From Panonychus citri (taxonomy: Eukaryota; Arthropoda; Arachnida; Trombidiformes; Tetranychidae): DNA of 64,000 bases. This document shows, piece after piece, positions 1 through 10,358 of this stretch. The notes beneath the pieces were generated by a model. It saw only the letters and a list, made by a program, of their open reading frames with translations. It was not told where the DNA came from and made no database searches. Position 1 is the first letter of the stretch. Each line of letters opens with the position of its first letter. Position numbers and translations under genes: made by a program. The stretch covers positions 310,001 through 374,000 of the forward strand of contig NW_026515515.1 of the NCBI RefSeq assembly GCF_014898815.1. Reading direction: 5' to 3'.

Positions 1-2
1 AA

Positions 3-281
3 GCTCGAGTTCAAGCTTATGAAAATAGTCAAAAATATCATGAAAAAAATAAGATAATTTATCTCAAAAATCATAAAGATTATCAATTCAAAGAAAATGA
101 TAAAGTTTATGTCAAAAATTTAACCGGAATAAATAATCGTAAATTGGATCCTAATTCATTAGGTCCATTTAGAGTCATCAATAAACATGCTACGAATATT
201 TATAACATTGCAAAATCTGAATCACCTTTAATAACGGAACAAGTTCATTCAAAATATCTTACACCCATAAAATCAACATAA
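3..281 (+). CDS. pol: Pol polyprotein, integrase C-terminal tail (partial)
   Basis: An open frame of 92 codons enters from the left edge and stops at TAA 279-281. It contains the small C-terminal integrase fold typical of Ty3/gypsy Pol: a hydrophobic strand (KVYVKN), then a GPY/F-type motif read as LGPFRVI, then a charged tail. In this family the module binds DNA after the catalytic DDE core, which would lie left of the window. The stop is followed by about 75 bp of noncoding sequence, the polypurine tract and the LTR, the normal order for an element without a separate env gene. No break is visible in the part present. Confidence 0.8.
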   Translation, partial: ARVQAYENSQKYHEKNKIIYLKNHKDYQFKENDKVYVKNLTGINNRKLDPNSLGPFRVINKHATNIYNIAKSESPLITEQVHSKYLTPIKST

Positions 282-361
282 TCTAATTTGGATAATTCTA
301 ACTGTATCTAATCAACTCCATTTTCAGCCGGTAACGGTAATTCCCACTTTAATCGGGGGGA

Positions 362-992
362 TGTAATGTCATCATGGTAACAATAGTTATTCAAAATGAA
401 TTCTTATTCACCATTTACTCAATGGTTAATTTTACAATTAACTAATTGTTCTTATTGAGAAAGAGAAAGTAATTAATATTTTCCCTTCGTTTCTTATTTC
501 TCTTTCATTTCTCTTTCCTCTAAATTGTTAATTGTTTAATGTTGATTGTAACTAACTCTTAATTATAATCCAATGATTAATATCTTAATTGTGGAATATG
601 ATTAACTAAATCATCCCGACTAAGATGACGTGTGATTACCAGTATAAAAGGACAATCAACGATTAAACAATTAATCAGTTTTCAAATCTCACTTAATTAC
701 TCTGATTCAACAACCAAATTAACTAATGTTCACCAACATCACCAATTGCAACTATTATTCATATTAAACTTAAATTGTTTCTCAAAATCTTATTTAAGTT
801 CATTCATTTAAACAAATTAATTAATAACTTTCTTGGAAAGTTCATTTAAAATTCATCTTATTATTGAATCTATGGTGAAAATCCATTGACTTTCATTGAA
901 ATTCATTTACTTTCTGAGAAAATTCATTGACTTTCTTGGAAAATCATTCTTATTTTCTACTAATTCTTCATAAATTCAAGTAAAACATTACA
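362..992 (+). repeat. 3' LTR of the left-edge gypsy element
   Basis: The repeat begins TGTAATG directly after a G-rich polypurine tract and ends CATTACA, a perfect 7-bp terminal inversion with canonical TG/CA ends. It contains a TATA box (TATAAAAG, 643-650) and an initiator-like TCAGTT at 675-680, giving a U3/R promoter layout. Length is 631 bp. The left target-site duplication lies outside the window. Confidence 0.8.
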
Positions 993-1865
993 TGTATATG
1001 TATTTTTCAAGCTATTCTTTATTATGAATTGGCTATTTTTTCATTGACCGATGGACAATTTTGAAAATCCTTTCTGCAAATCAGCAAATCCTTTTACCAC
1101 CAATGTAACGTTGGTAAGGAGATGGAAGCTATTTAAATTAATATTCTTACCATGATTTGATTTACTTTCCCCTTTTACCTTCAATTTTATGTAACTATGA
1201 ACTTTTATCAATTTCCTTTTTCTTATTTCACAAAATTTACCAAATTGTTGTTATCCTTTATTCAGGTTTTCGGTCTTATTTTTTTCTCTCGCTCTCTTTT
1301 TCTCTCTTTCTTATTCTGTTCGCCAATTTCATGGAGACTTAATCTCAAAAGGATTTATTTATTTTTCTCTATCAAAGAGAGAGAGAGAAATCGGAAAACT
1401 TGGAATTATTTTCTTAAACAAGGCCCATCCAAGCTTCACCCACTGCAACTCTTCACTGACCATTATAATCATAGAAATACAATATAATACAAAGGAAAAA
1501 AGCTCACAGTTTTGTTCATGTAATGATGTAAATCTGTTTGCCATTTCCTTTGGTTGATTGACCTATTTCAAAAAGAATTATTTTCGATCTCTTTCTTTCC
1601 TTTTCTCTGTCCTCAAAATCTTAAATTTCCCATTCCTTTTACCGTTATGTCTGATTACGATAAACGATTCCCTAAACTGGTCATCAGATAAACTTCAAGG
1701 ATTGAGATAAAAATAATCACAAGAAGAAAGGAGAGAAAAAAAAGAAACAGTAGTTTTTTTTAAACTTGACCAAACTGACCATCATCATCACCAGAATGCT
1801 TATGAGCTATGTTGTACTCACTTAAACTCATTCATCTCTTTTTTTGTAGTTTCGTTACTCCTCTA
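993..1865. other. Noncoding, no gene seen
   Basis: AT-rich sequence with pyrimidine-rich tracts and a short GA microsatellite near 1378-1388. The open frames are short, overlap one another and show no domain or codon pattern. Confidence 0.6.
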
Positions 1866-2401
1866 GTATTACAGCATTTCTCAGTAACTTTCACCGAGTT
1901 ACCAAGAAGTTTAGTCGAGTTCCCATTTGGATTAGTCAACCCGATAGATGGCAGAATTTTTTTCAATTCTTTGTCAATGAGTTTCGCAGATTATCAATTC
2001 ATTTGGTCAACTTCTCAGAACAATTAGTCAAGTAGCTCAATATTACATGAAGATGAATAAAATGAAAAAATTACTCAAAATTCATCAGTGATTACGAAAA
2101 AAATGAAAACAATTTTCTATCGAAACATAGAAAAAAAGTTCAAACATGTTTACTAAAATGGGTATTTGGAGACGAAAACAATTAAATTGTGATTTGAAAC
2201 CATTTTTTTAATTGTCTTTTTAATGAGAAAGCTACTTGACTAATTGTTCTGAGAAGTTGACCAAATGAATTGATAATCTGCGAAACTCATTGACAAAGAA
2301 TTGAAAAAAATTCTGCCATCTATCGGGTTGACTAATCCAAATGGGAACTCGACTAAACTTCTTGGTAACTCGGTGAAAGTTACTGAGAAATGCTGTAATA
2401 C
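1866..2401. mobile_element. Foldback / long-TIR nonautonomous DNA element
   Basis: Two arms, 1866-2037 and 2230-2401, are exact reverse complements over 172 bp with no mismatch found by eye. They flank a 192-bp AT-rich spacer without coding capacity. The outer ends read GTATTACAGC and its complement. If the element proper begins at CAG, it is flanked by TA on both sides, as for Tc1/mariner-type insertions, but this is inference. The mirror-image short open frames here are the arms read on opposite strands, not genes. Confidence 0.85.
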
Positions 2402-5400
2402 CCTTAGATATTATTAGCTGTATACAAGATATATTAATGTTCACCAAGTTCATGAAGAATAGGTTACTATTTCATTCCGAACCATAAATCGGATCAATCA
2501 ATTGGAAAAGGTTATCATCTGTGACATTTCTTGGTGATTATCTCAGATCGTTTCCTTTTATCATGATCTCTCTTTCTCTCTTCTCCTTTTTTACTTATCT
2601 ATTACTATTCTTTTTACAACTTATCTTCCTTTTCCTACTCACTAATTATCTTTATTAAGATTTTATCGATGAATCTTAATCTACCATTCAAAATGTTCAT
2701 CTATCGTTTAGACACTTTCTTTTTTAGTTCTTTTGTATTCCTGTTATCAGGTTCATTTCATTTGCTATCCATGAATAATTAATTTTTAGCGAGTAGCTTA
2801 AAAGTAAATGACTAAAGTATCCGAAGAAAAAAATCCACGACAAAGTCATTGATTCAACTAATAATTCCAATAGTTATGCTAGTAAAGTTCCAGAGTAGTT
2901 AGTACAAGTTTTTTCTCATAATCATCAATAGAAATTGTGAAATGTTACAACATTCAATGTCTTCTCTAGCAACTTTTCTCTCACCTCCCATGTAACGAGC
3001 TCAAAGTTCCTAAATTCTAAAAGATTAAACCTTTCACCTTTCTCTATCCGAAAGAAAGTATATAGTCAGAGAACTTCTTCTCCCCCTCAACTCTGGAAGT
3101 AAAAAAATGAGACAAGAAAGAGTAGAATAAAAGAAAAGAAAAAGTTCAATTTTGATGTAATCAATTTCAATTGTTTTCCCTGTTCTGTGTTGCTTCAAAT
3201 TTTTCATTTCGAAAATGATTTTATAAATATGATTTCCCATGACAATTTTTTTCCTCCATTCTCCTTTTGCTTCATCATCTTTTCTCATGAATTCTGAGTA
3301 ACAAATAGCATGAAAAAATATTCTCTCACAGCGAAAGACAATGTAATGATTATTATCTTCATAATAATTGCTACAATGTGTTTATAAGAGCATCAATATA
3401 TCAATTCTCTAAATCATAAGTCTTTGATAATGAACGAGATGAATATTCGACTTATTTAGTAGAACGTAAAAGTTTTCTTTTTTCATATTCTTTTGATCAT
3501 TTGAAATCAGAGTCAATAGTTATCATTTAGAACTTTTTCTCCAATTTTTATCGATATTTATCCTCAAAAGTGAAAGTTTTTTTTTCTCCATAAGTTTCTC
3601 CACTTTAAAATCGGCATTGAATTGCTCATTATAATCCCTAAATATGAACCTTTGAATATTCATTTTATTTCAATTTTAATCTTTTCTCTCTAAATGTTAT
3701 CAAGGGATAAGACTTAATGATTATTATATTGCTACTAATGAAAACTAGGTTAAACTAATTCATTATTTAATTGTTTCATTTTCATATTACCATTTGATTT
3801 AATTATCTTCTCTTGTCATGGTTTAATCAGCTCATGTTTATGTTGAAATGATTGTTTTCTTTTCATGAATCTTATCACATTTAAAATAAAAGTTCATTTT
3901 CAGTTACCTGTCTACACAGATTTATGAGGAAAGATAAATGAATGTGCAAGGGAAAAAGTTGTGCATGATGATGACGGTGAGAAAAAAGTAATATTATTAC
4001 AAAATAGAAGAGAAAAAAGGTAAATTTCGAGAATGGAGAAAAAAGTTCTGACAAAATTAATCCCAGGATAATTTGATTAAACAGAAATAATCTTGATTCT
4101 AATTAGGAGACAATCAGGTATTATATATATTACTATTATTATTAATACTGTCAAAGTGAAAAGATATTGAAATGCTTATGTGAGTTGGAAAATTGGTTGA
4201 TGAGAATGCTGTTAACTGTGAATAACAATTCTGAATAATGATGATTATCTGATAATGATTCTGATCTGATTGTCAACTAAAGCAATAAATAGTTATAATA
4301 ATGTTTCAACATGATAATTATCAGCATTTTTTTCCACAGTAGTTTGATTATCTTGCTAAAGTACAGTTATTATTTTATGTCATCATCATTATAAAGATTT
4401 TATTATCATTACTGTAAATATGATTCAGGTCCAGAATCCTTATCAGATATAAACAATTATCTAAAAGTAAACTTCAAGCTCTTTATACAAATTTTGGATA
4501 ATATTACCTTTCAATCTGATGTGTATCTTTTGGGATGTTTGACTGAAACTCGCAGTAAATTCATGTTTTACTGTCTTGAAAATATTGAGAAGAAATTCAG
4601 AAAAATTGAGTTCAACCCGATCCTAACCCGGTCTTATTATAACAACTACAGTGGAAAAATTCAGTTAAGCATAACGACTAGAGCTGAAAATTCTGTTTTT
4701 CTGAATATTTAACTTAATTGTTGTAAATATCTTTTTTCAATCAAACACTTCGAAATCAGAGAATCAAACTCTAAATGTGACACTATTGATGCTTATCTTG
4801 TCCTCAAAGACCAAACTTGTCATGATATTTTCTATTAGTGGAGGAGAAAGAAATTCAATTCATGGGTTAACCTGATTTATCTACAGTTGATTGATAAAAA
4901 GTAAACTAAGGCAGATTAATAGCCAATAGGGAGAATCGTATAATCGGAATGAAATTGAAGATAATTTTTCACAATTCTCGCAAAAAGAAACATCAAGATT
5001 TACAGTTCTCTGTATTGGAGCATTTTCCTTTGCACTCTTATCGTTTTCATGATATAATTGTTATGTATTTTCACTCCGAGTCACTATATACCCTTCCAAC
5101 TCCTTTTACTCACTTTCATCATTCACTTATCATGTGTTCACAAAATGATATCAATTCCAAGAGAAATGTTCTATTTTCTTTCGCTCGATGATTGACTCTA
5201 AGATAATAATAATAAAAGATAATATCAATTTCCATCATTACTCACTATCTTATTATTAGTTCTTTGTACTCGATATCAAGATAATGATAAAGTTTTTATT
5301 TTCTTCTTTAAGATCTTTAAATGTTACTTAGTATCTACAGTTATCTTTTCTCTTCTTCTTCCTGTTATTGCCGTGTTTTTATACTCTCTTCAATTCTCAT

Positions 5401-6213
5401 GTTATTTCACCAGCATTCGAGTTATACAACTAAGCTAATGGGAAGAAAAGGTGAGAATACCATGAAAGAAAAAGAAAGAGAGAGAGAGAGAGAAGGGCCA
5501 ATAATACTATTCGTTACACAAGGTACATTTAGCTAAGTTTTTAGTAATGATTTCAAGATAAGTATGAAGATAAAGTGAATGGGAGAGGATAAAAAAGATG
5601 ATTAGAGAAAAGCCTCTTCTGTGTAAACTCATTATCGCTTCACAGTTCGACAATAATCGAGTTCGATCGAGAGAGGATACATTTTCTATTTGAAAGTAGA
5701 ACTACAATTTTTTTAGACTTCAATTTGTACAGAGATATTATTCTCAACTTTTTAAGAAGGTAATTAAAGTTTGATTGCCGAAATACAATTGAATTAAATT
5801 GTATCAATTAAGAAACATTTATATTAACGGGATGATGATGAGCTGTGGTGATTAAGCTGCAAGTAAGATTAGCTGTTAATTGCTGAATGTGATAATGATT
5901 CTGTTCCTCAATTTAGTATTCCAACTGTAATCAAGTAACAAATAATGATAATAACAATAATAATGTTCTAACATGATAATTAGTGAGTGAATGAAAAATT
6001 TATTATTCGCCATTTTATTTAATCATAATTCTAGGGGGAGGGGGAATACGAAGTTTTATCAAATAAGATCGTTTTTCCAACTATTTGTTTCAACGTTTAT
6101 AACTTTCTTCCTCAATTTAACGGGACAAAACTCCAAAGGGTAAAGTGACTAAATTATGTGTTAACTTGCTGAAAATTACATAGACAGGATATAATGTCTT
6201 TTAATAATAAAAA
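2402..6213. other. Noncoding flank, no gene seen
   Basis: About 3.8 kb of AT-rich sequence with simple repeats (GA run at about 5473-5493). Several open frames of 70-85 codons occur but have low-complexity, Phe/Ser/Leu-rich translations and no recognisable domain. The stretch 4440-4710 has somewhat more balanced codons and might be an old repeat, but no family was recognised. Confidence 0.5.
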
Positions 6214-6218
6214 CCTCG

Positions 6219-6268
6219 AGTAGTAGTGAAAGTACACAAAATGACACAGTCATTCACCCCATGTGACA
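6219..6268 (+). repeat. Polinton left terminal inverted repeat, with target duplication 6214-6218
   Basis: The 50 bp beginning AGTAGTAGTGAAAGTACAC match the reverse complement of 23897-23946 exactly. Similarity stops sharply at 6269. CCTCG precedes it and the same five bases follow the right end, consistent with integrase-made target duplication (usually 5-6 bp in Polintons). Confidence 0.95.
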
Positions 6269-6403
6269 TATTATTTAATAGGTAATTTTTGACAGTTAAA
6301 TTAAATCGATTGTTAGTATCATGTGACATATCATTTAAACGAGAATTGATTGGAGATTCAATTAAAGATATTTATTTTCTGATTTATTGATTTTTGACAG
6401 TTT
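6258..6403. repeat. Subterminal short direct repeats
   Basis: The motif CATGTGACATAT followed by ATTTAA occurs at about 6259-6278 (overlapping the inner end of the terminal repeat) and again at about 6320-6338. A second motif, TTTTTGACAGTTA/TAA, occurs at about 6287-6303 and 6389-6403. Such subterminal repeats could be integrase or replication-protein sites; that role is inference. Confidence 0.55.
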
Positions 6404-7244
6404 AATTTCGAGACCAAAGTCTAACTAAGACATCATTATTACTTATTGATCTCAAATGATGGAAATTGATATAAATTGCTCTAATTGGCATACTAACTCT
6501 CATTAATCTTGGATAATCACTAACGAGTCCTGTCAAATTAATGAAAAAACGAATATATGGTACTGAATAATTAATCATTCGGCTCATCCTTGATATCCAA
6601 ACAGATCTACTGTCATTTGATCGATTTCTATCCCTGCGGAGGAACTCACCTAACCTAACACACAAAATGACAGATCGACTATCACGAAGGTTTTCTTTCA
6701 TTTCTCTAGCTAATTCGATGGCCTCTTCCAGAGTATTAATTGGTACAGCAACTGGAGCAGGACCTAAGGACAAAGATTGTTCCATCCTTGAAAAAAACAA
6801 TCTCGCAGCGTGTGAGTTAGCGTGTGGTGGACTGTCATCATCATCATCATCACTATCACTTTCACCATCTGAAGATTCTTCAGGATTTGTCCACTCCGAT
6901 TCATCTCCACTAGAAGCAGTAGATTCAACAGGTTGAACTAAAGGGTTAACAACTGGGTCACGCGTCGATGACACCGCATTGTCTTGAACTGTCCGATCTT
7001 CCATGATTTGATCTTGAGCATTATCAGGATGTAAGGGTATAACAGCTTGATCGATGATTGGGTCAACGAAAAGTCGTCTTTCTGCCATTGTTTCTATTCC
7101 AAAGCCCCTGAATAGTCGATGACAGTTTTCAATGATGAATTGACGGGCAAAGTTTCTCCTTTCACGAGCCACCATTAGTAAAAGTCTATACAAAAATGAT
7201 GCGATCAGCATAGCAGCATAGGGGCTAAGGTTAACTCGAGTCAT
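6402..7244 (-). CDS. Orphan acidic protein, left end of Polinton
   Basis: 280 codons from the ATG at 7244. The frame is open further upstream, but that part translates to a hydrophobic, intron-like stretch and contains a good 3' splice site 6 bases before this ATG. Visible layout: an N-terminal hydrophobic helix (about residues 9-24), a middle region with a strongly acidic run (SDSDDDDDDS near residue 130), then an Arg-rich C-terminal half with aromatic and hydrophobic segments. No family was recognised. It is the outermost gene of the left arm, reading toward the terminus. The frame is unbroken although several core genes are decayed, which suggests it is or recently was functional. Function unknown. 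Confidence 0.6.
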   Translation of the reverse strand: MTRVNLSPYAAMLIASFLYRLLLMVARERRNFARQFIIENCHRLFRGFGIETMAERRLFVDPIIDQAVIPLHPDNAQDQIMEDRTVQDNAVSSTRDPVVNPLVQPVESTASSGDESEWTNPEESSDGESDSDDDDDDSPPHANSHAARLFFSRMEQSLSLGPAPVAVPINTLEEAIELAREMKENLRDSRSVILCVRLGEFLRRDRNRSNDSRSVWISRMSRMINYSVPYIRFFINLTGLVSDYPRLMRVSMPIRAIYINFHHLRSISNNDVLVRLWSRN

Positions 7245-7250
7245 TGTAAA

Positions 7251-7339
7251 CTGGGGTAAAAAAAATTGACAGAGAAAGATGGAATAACGGTAAAGGGTAA
7301 AGAACGATATCAAAATTCAAACTTAAAGACTCCGCCCAC
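7251..7339 (-). other. Candidate 5'-UTR intron of the orphan acidic gene
   Basis: On the - strand a donor CAG|GTGGGC (intron starts 7339) and an acceptor with a run of T then ACCCCAG (intron ends 7251) lie 89 bp apart, with the acceptor 6 bases before the ATG at 7244. A TATA-like TATATAAC lies at 7391-7398. This mirrors the acceptor-next-to-ATG arrangement of the + arm genes. Unproven without RNA. Confidence 0.4.
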
Positions 7340-7399
7340 CTGCGTTTTAGAGTGCGCATTGAATCTGCCAACATGTCAGTTTTTGTATTCGTTATATAC

Positions 7400-8847
7400 C
7401 GGTACTGGTTTGGGTCAAAAATTTTTAAAAATATACATGACGTTTATATACATTGTCTCTGTAAAAAAATTACATAGAGAAGCACTTTTTTTCTAACTTT
7501 GTCAAAATCGTCATTTCTCATCCGATTTGACCGTGCTGTATATGTCCTGACTCAGTTTTTTACGAGGATTCCAAAAATATCCTCCGCGTAAATTTATCTC
7601 ATTCCGTTCGAAAGATACAAAAATTGACTATTGAGCACAAAGTCAACTTTGTTATTCTTGGTCCAATTGTGAAAAGAAGACTATCGTTGAATTCGTCTTA
7701 ACGAGACGAGTTCAAAAATGTATAAGATATCCATGTAACTCTAACCGTTCAAAAAATAGCAAAATTGACTTTTGATCACTAAAAATCATTCATTTTATCA
7801 TTGATTGTTACCAATAGATGGCAGCAGCTTCTACAGCTAGTATGTAAAATATTAATATAATATTAAATCCTTTATTCCTTGTCCGATTTGAAAACGGATT
7901 TCACCGTTCGATTTGTCTTTAAATGTCCATCATGAATATGTATTCGATAACACTCTAGGACTGAAAATAACGAAGTTACCAATATGAATCAATTTTAAAC
8001 TAATAAAACATTGTTTTATTTTTTAACCCATGACTAGATGACAATGAGACCATAGGTTTCATCTAGTTATGATCAACTTTTTATGCGCTTTTCAAAAATG
8101 TATAGCACATCCAAATCCGACTATTTTTGATGAAGGGAATCACGTGACCCTTCTAAAACTTCAAAAATTTTTAGACCCTAGACAATTTGTGTTGCGCGAC
8201 TGTACAATAGCTCATCTTAACCAGCGTAAAATTCTCTACAAGAAAATATGTCTAAAGCTGTGCTTATGTCTTGTCTTCAATGTGTTATCAGCCGTTATTC
8301 TTTTACATTGTTATCAATTGATTTTTGCCCTTAATACTAGAATTGTTGGTGTTTTGTTGAAAAACACTGTGTCAACACAGTAAACACTTTATAGTCTATT
8401 GATATATGACAAAAAAAATTTTACGATAACACGACCTATTGTCCTCAATCTAATCAATTGTAGTTAAATAGCATTAAGCATTGAATCAATTGATTTTAAG
8501 GGTAATTTCAATTACTCATTGATGTTCATACATTCTCAACATAAGGAAAAGGATGTTGAAAAATGTCAAGTACCACAATGACCATTAGTATCAATAGTCA
8601 GTTAACATCAAGGAAAAACTACGAACAATTCAAGTTTGACAGCTTAAGGATATTCATGATTTATGATTGTTCAAAAGTTCAAACAGTCAAGGATTATTTG
8701 ATCATTAATCAAATGGTACTTCACGATTTCAATTAATTTAGTTGAGTAAAGGTTGTATCTGTTTGTTTTCATTTATTGAAAATTTTCCTCAATCACAATC
8801 GTAGCTTTAACAATACAAACATTTTGAATTGTTTCCTCAAACGAAAG
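7400..8847. other. Polinton noncoding spacer with diverged direct repeats
   Basis: No convincing gene. Two diverged copies of a roughly 140-bp unit can be seen, keyed on CCGTTCGAAAGATA near 7605 and CCGTTCAAAAAATAG near 7746, each followed by an AAAATTGACT motif; a weaker third copy lies near 7880-7990. A 104-codon frame at 8069-8383 has no recognisable features and was not called. This long spacer between a left-pointing and a right-pointing gene is where divergent promoters or replication signals could lie. Confidence 0.4.
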
Positions 8848-8890
8848 TATAAAAACAAAGCAAGAGAGATAGAAAATCATCAGTTCAGTT
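8848..8890 (+). promoter_or_regulatory. TATA + initiator promoter of the four-gene + unit
   Basis: TATAAAAA (8848-8855) is followed about 33 bp later by overlapping arthropod-type initiators TCAGTT (8880-8885) and TTCAGTT (to 8890). This is the only strong TATA/initiator pair seen upstream of the cluster at 9427-11803, so it probably drives all of it. Confidence 0.65.
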
Positions 8891-9420
8891 CCAGTCTTTC
8901 TACTATCAACATTAACGTCTTCTGGCCACTTCATCATCATCAATCTTCTGTTCTTCTTCTTTATTTCAATATTCTTTTCTTCTTTTATTCACCACTTGAT
9001 TCTTTTCTTTTCATAGTCCTTTTGCTGGTACTTTTGGTCACTTTCTCAATCCTTTTTCTTCTTGGTTGATTCTCTTCTTCTATTCATCACTCAATTCTTG
9101 TCTTTTCATCGTCCTTTTGTTGGTACTCTTGGTCTTCTCAACCTTTGTCTAGATTATTTCTCGGAGATTTCTATTCACCACTTGATTCTTTTCTTTTCCA
9201 CATCCTTCTCCGATACTCTTGGTCTTTATTTTTACCACATTTTCCTTGTTGACTCTTTTGAACATCAATACCAGTTCAAAACCGGCTATTCTTTTGATCA
9301 ACTGGTCTTTTGGTCCAATAATCGCCATCAATCCATCAGTTATTCCAACTCCCTTTAACTCAATCCAATCTCCAGAGTTCACACTGATCTACGGATAAAC
9401 CTTCGGACATCCATTTTAAG
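8882..9420 (+). other. Long 5' leader ending at a splice donor
   Basis: About 540 bp of pyrimidine-rich leader between the presumed start site and AAG|GTAAAA, where the donor G is 9421. It has no convincing long reading frame. Its last bases form a good donor whose intron side contains the ATG of the first gene (9427), so splicing from here would remove that start codon. Confidence 0.45.
8987..9240 (+). repeat. Three imperfect leader repeats, period 91-95 bp
   Basis: Units start at 8987, 9082 and 9173, each beginning ATTCA[CT]CACT and continuing through TTCTTTTCTTTTC-like sequence to a GGTACTCTTGGTC-like block. They are pyrimidine-rich and lie entirely inside the leader upstream of the first ORF. 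Confidence 0.65.
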
Positions 9421-9426
9421 GTAAAA

Positions 9427-9738
9427 ATGTACCAAGCAAAACAAATAGCCCCTCTTAAAATTCAAATTGTAAGAGAAAATAGTAATTCTGCTTCAACAGT
9501 TGACCTACCTGATGATGAGCCAATCAATCTGGCTGATTTTAGATTCAAAGTTGTTGACTTTTCGCCATTTACATGCATTTCGATGCTGAATGGCAGAAAA
9601 GCTTTGAACACTATTACTTCAATTGATTATGAACGTTGGTTGTTCATAATCAATAATCGACAATTTTATAATTTTTGTCATGAATATGACCCTCTCTTTT
9701 ACGATTATGTTGACATTTCGTTCACAAAATATTATTAA
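9427..9738 (+). CDS. Orphan small protein 1 of the spliced cluster
   Basis: 103 codons, first gene after the leader. The start ATG lies in GTAAAAATG, so it is retained only if the donor at 9421 is not used. The protein is mixed alpha/beta in character with an acidic DLPDDEPINL segment near residue 30 and an aromatic-rich C-terminus. It has no signal peptide, membrane helix or recognisable domain. An AATAAA poly(A) signal follows the stop almost at once (9741-9746), so an unspliced short mRNA could encode just this protein. Function unknown. Confidence 0.5.
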   Translation: MYQAKQIAPLKIQIVRENSNSASTVDLPDDEPINLADFRFKVVDFSPFTCISMLNGRKALNTITSIDYERWLFIINNRQFYNFCHEYDPLFYDYVDISFTKYY

Positions 9739-9740
9739 TT

Positions 9741-9806
9741 AATAAACTTACAATTACTTTTTATTTACATTTGTCTATTTATCTTTTCTTTACTTCAGGT
9801 AAGATG
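9741..9806 (+). promoter_or_regulatory. Poly(A) signal, then 3' splice site fused to a 5' splice site at the next ATG
   Basis: AATAAA (9741-9746) is followed by a pyrimidine tract ending TTTACTTCAG (acceptor AG 9797-9798). GTAAG (9799-9803) follows directly, then ATG at 9804. An acceptor abutting a donor is the form of a recursive (zero-length exon) splice site. Confidence 0.5.
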
Positions 9807-10196
9807 AAAATAATTTCGGAAACGGTTTCTTCCACTCCTTTTATTTCGGGTTCGAGAATTCCATCAAAGGTTTCTTCATTTGAAAAAACACTTAAGTTGA
9901 ATAAACTTGAGTCTCAAATGAAGCGTTACCTTTCGATTCCCAAAAATGATTGCTGTCCAACCGAAAACACTGGTTCTGTTTGTTTAGCTTCATCACTTGT
10001 TAAACTTTTGAAAAAGATACACAAAAGAATGGAGCTCAAAACAATTCATTGTAACCGATGCTCTAAAAACAAAATATTATCACTTGATGATAGTAGAAAA
10101 ATTCATTGTAAAATTAACCAAGAAAAATATGTAAACCTTTGTATATTTGCCTCAACTTTCAAGTGCCCAAGGTCAGTCAAGCTGAATCTTGGTTAA
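9804..10196 (+). CDS. Orphan small protein 2, cysteine/histidine-containing, possibly frameshifted
   Basis: 130 codons from the ATG directly after the splice site at 9798; the longer upstream frame begins inside the pyrimidine tract and was rejected. The C-terminal half carries a CNRC pair and further Cys and His residues, suggesting a small metal-binding fold, but no family was recognised. Near the end (about 10155-10165) the adjacent frame becomes a Lys/Cys/His-rich coding-like stretch that runs on to TAA at 10313-10315, just past the AATAAA signal at 10298. The displayed stop at 10196 may therefore follow a one-base frameshift. An alternative is an intron using the donor AAG|GTCAGT at about 10171. 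Function unknown. Confidence 0.45.
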   Translation: MKIISETVSSTPFISGSRIPSKVSSFEKTLKLNKLESQMKRYLSIPKNDCCPTENTGSVCLASSLVKLLKKIHKRMELKTIHCNRCSKNKILSLDDSRKIHCKINQEKYVNLCIFASTFKCPRSVKLNLG

Positions 10197-10297
10197 TCAA
10201 GTGTCGATATTTGAGACACAAAATGAAGAAATGTGTTGATCATCGATTGTATACATTGAACCTGAAAAAAGAAATAGAATTGAAAAGAATTCTATTA

Positions 10298-10358
10298 AAT
10301 AAAATTTTGTTATAACATTGATATTTTTTCTTTTTCATTTCAGGAAATAAAGGTAATG
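10298..10358 (+). promoter_or_regulatory. Poly(A) signal, 3' splice site, 9-bp mini-exon, 5' splice site at IAP start
   Basis: AATAAA (10298-10303), then a long T-rich tract ending TTTCATTTCAG (AG 10342-10343), then nine bases GAAATAAAG, then the donor GTAATG (10353-10358) whose ATG is the IAP start at 10356. Confidence 0.5.

Larger units (their letters stand above)
1..992 (+). mobile_element. Ty3/gypsy-like LTR retrotransposon, 3' end only
   Basis: The window opens inside the element. Visible parts are the end of the pol reading frame, a short untranslated stretch, a polypurine tract (about 354-361, a run of six G) and a complete 3' LTR. The rest lies left of the window. It is separate from the gypsy element at 37.8-49.5 kb, whose LTR is 1089 bp and different in sequence. 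Confidence 0.85.

Noticed and set aside
1809..2453. 72- and 73-codon mirror frames
   Set aside because: They are the two identical inverted arms of the foldback element read on opposite strands.
6667..6936. 89-codon + frame, Ser-rich
   Set aside because: Shadow of the acidic - strand gene; the Ser run is the Asp codon run read in reverse.
8069..8383. 104-codon + frame in the Polinton spacer
   Set aside because: No promoter, splice context or domain; codon content like the surrounding noncoding sequence.
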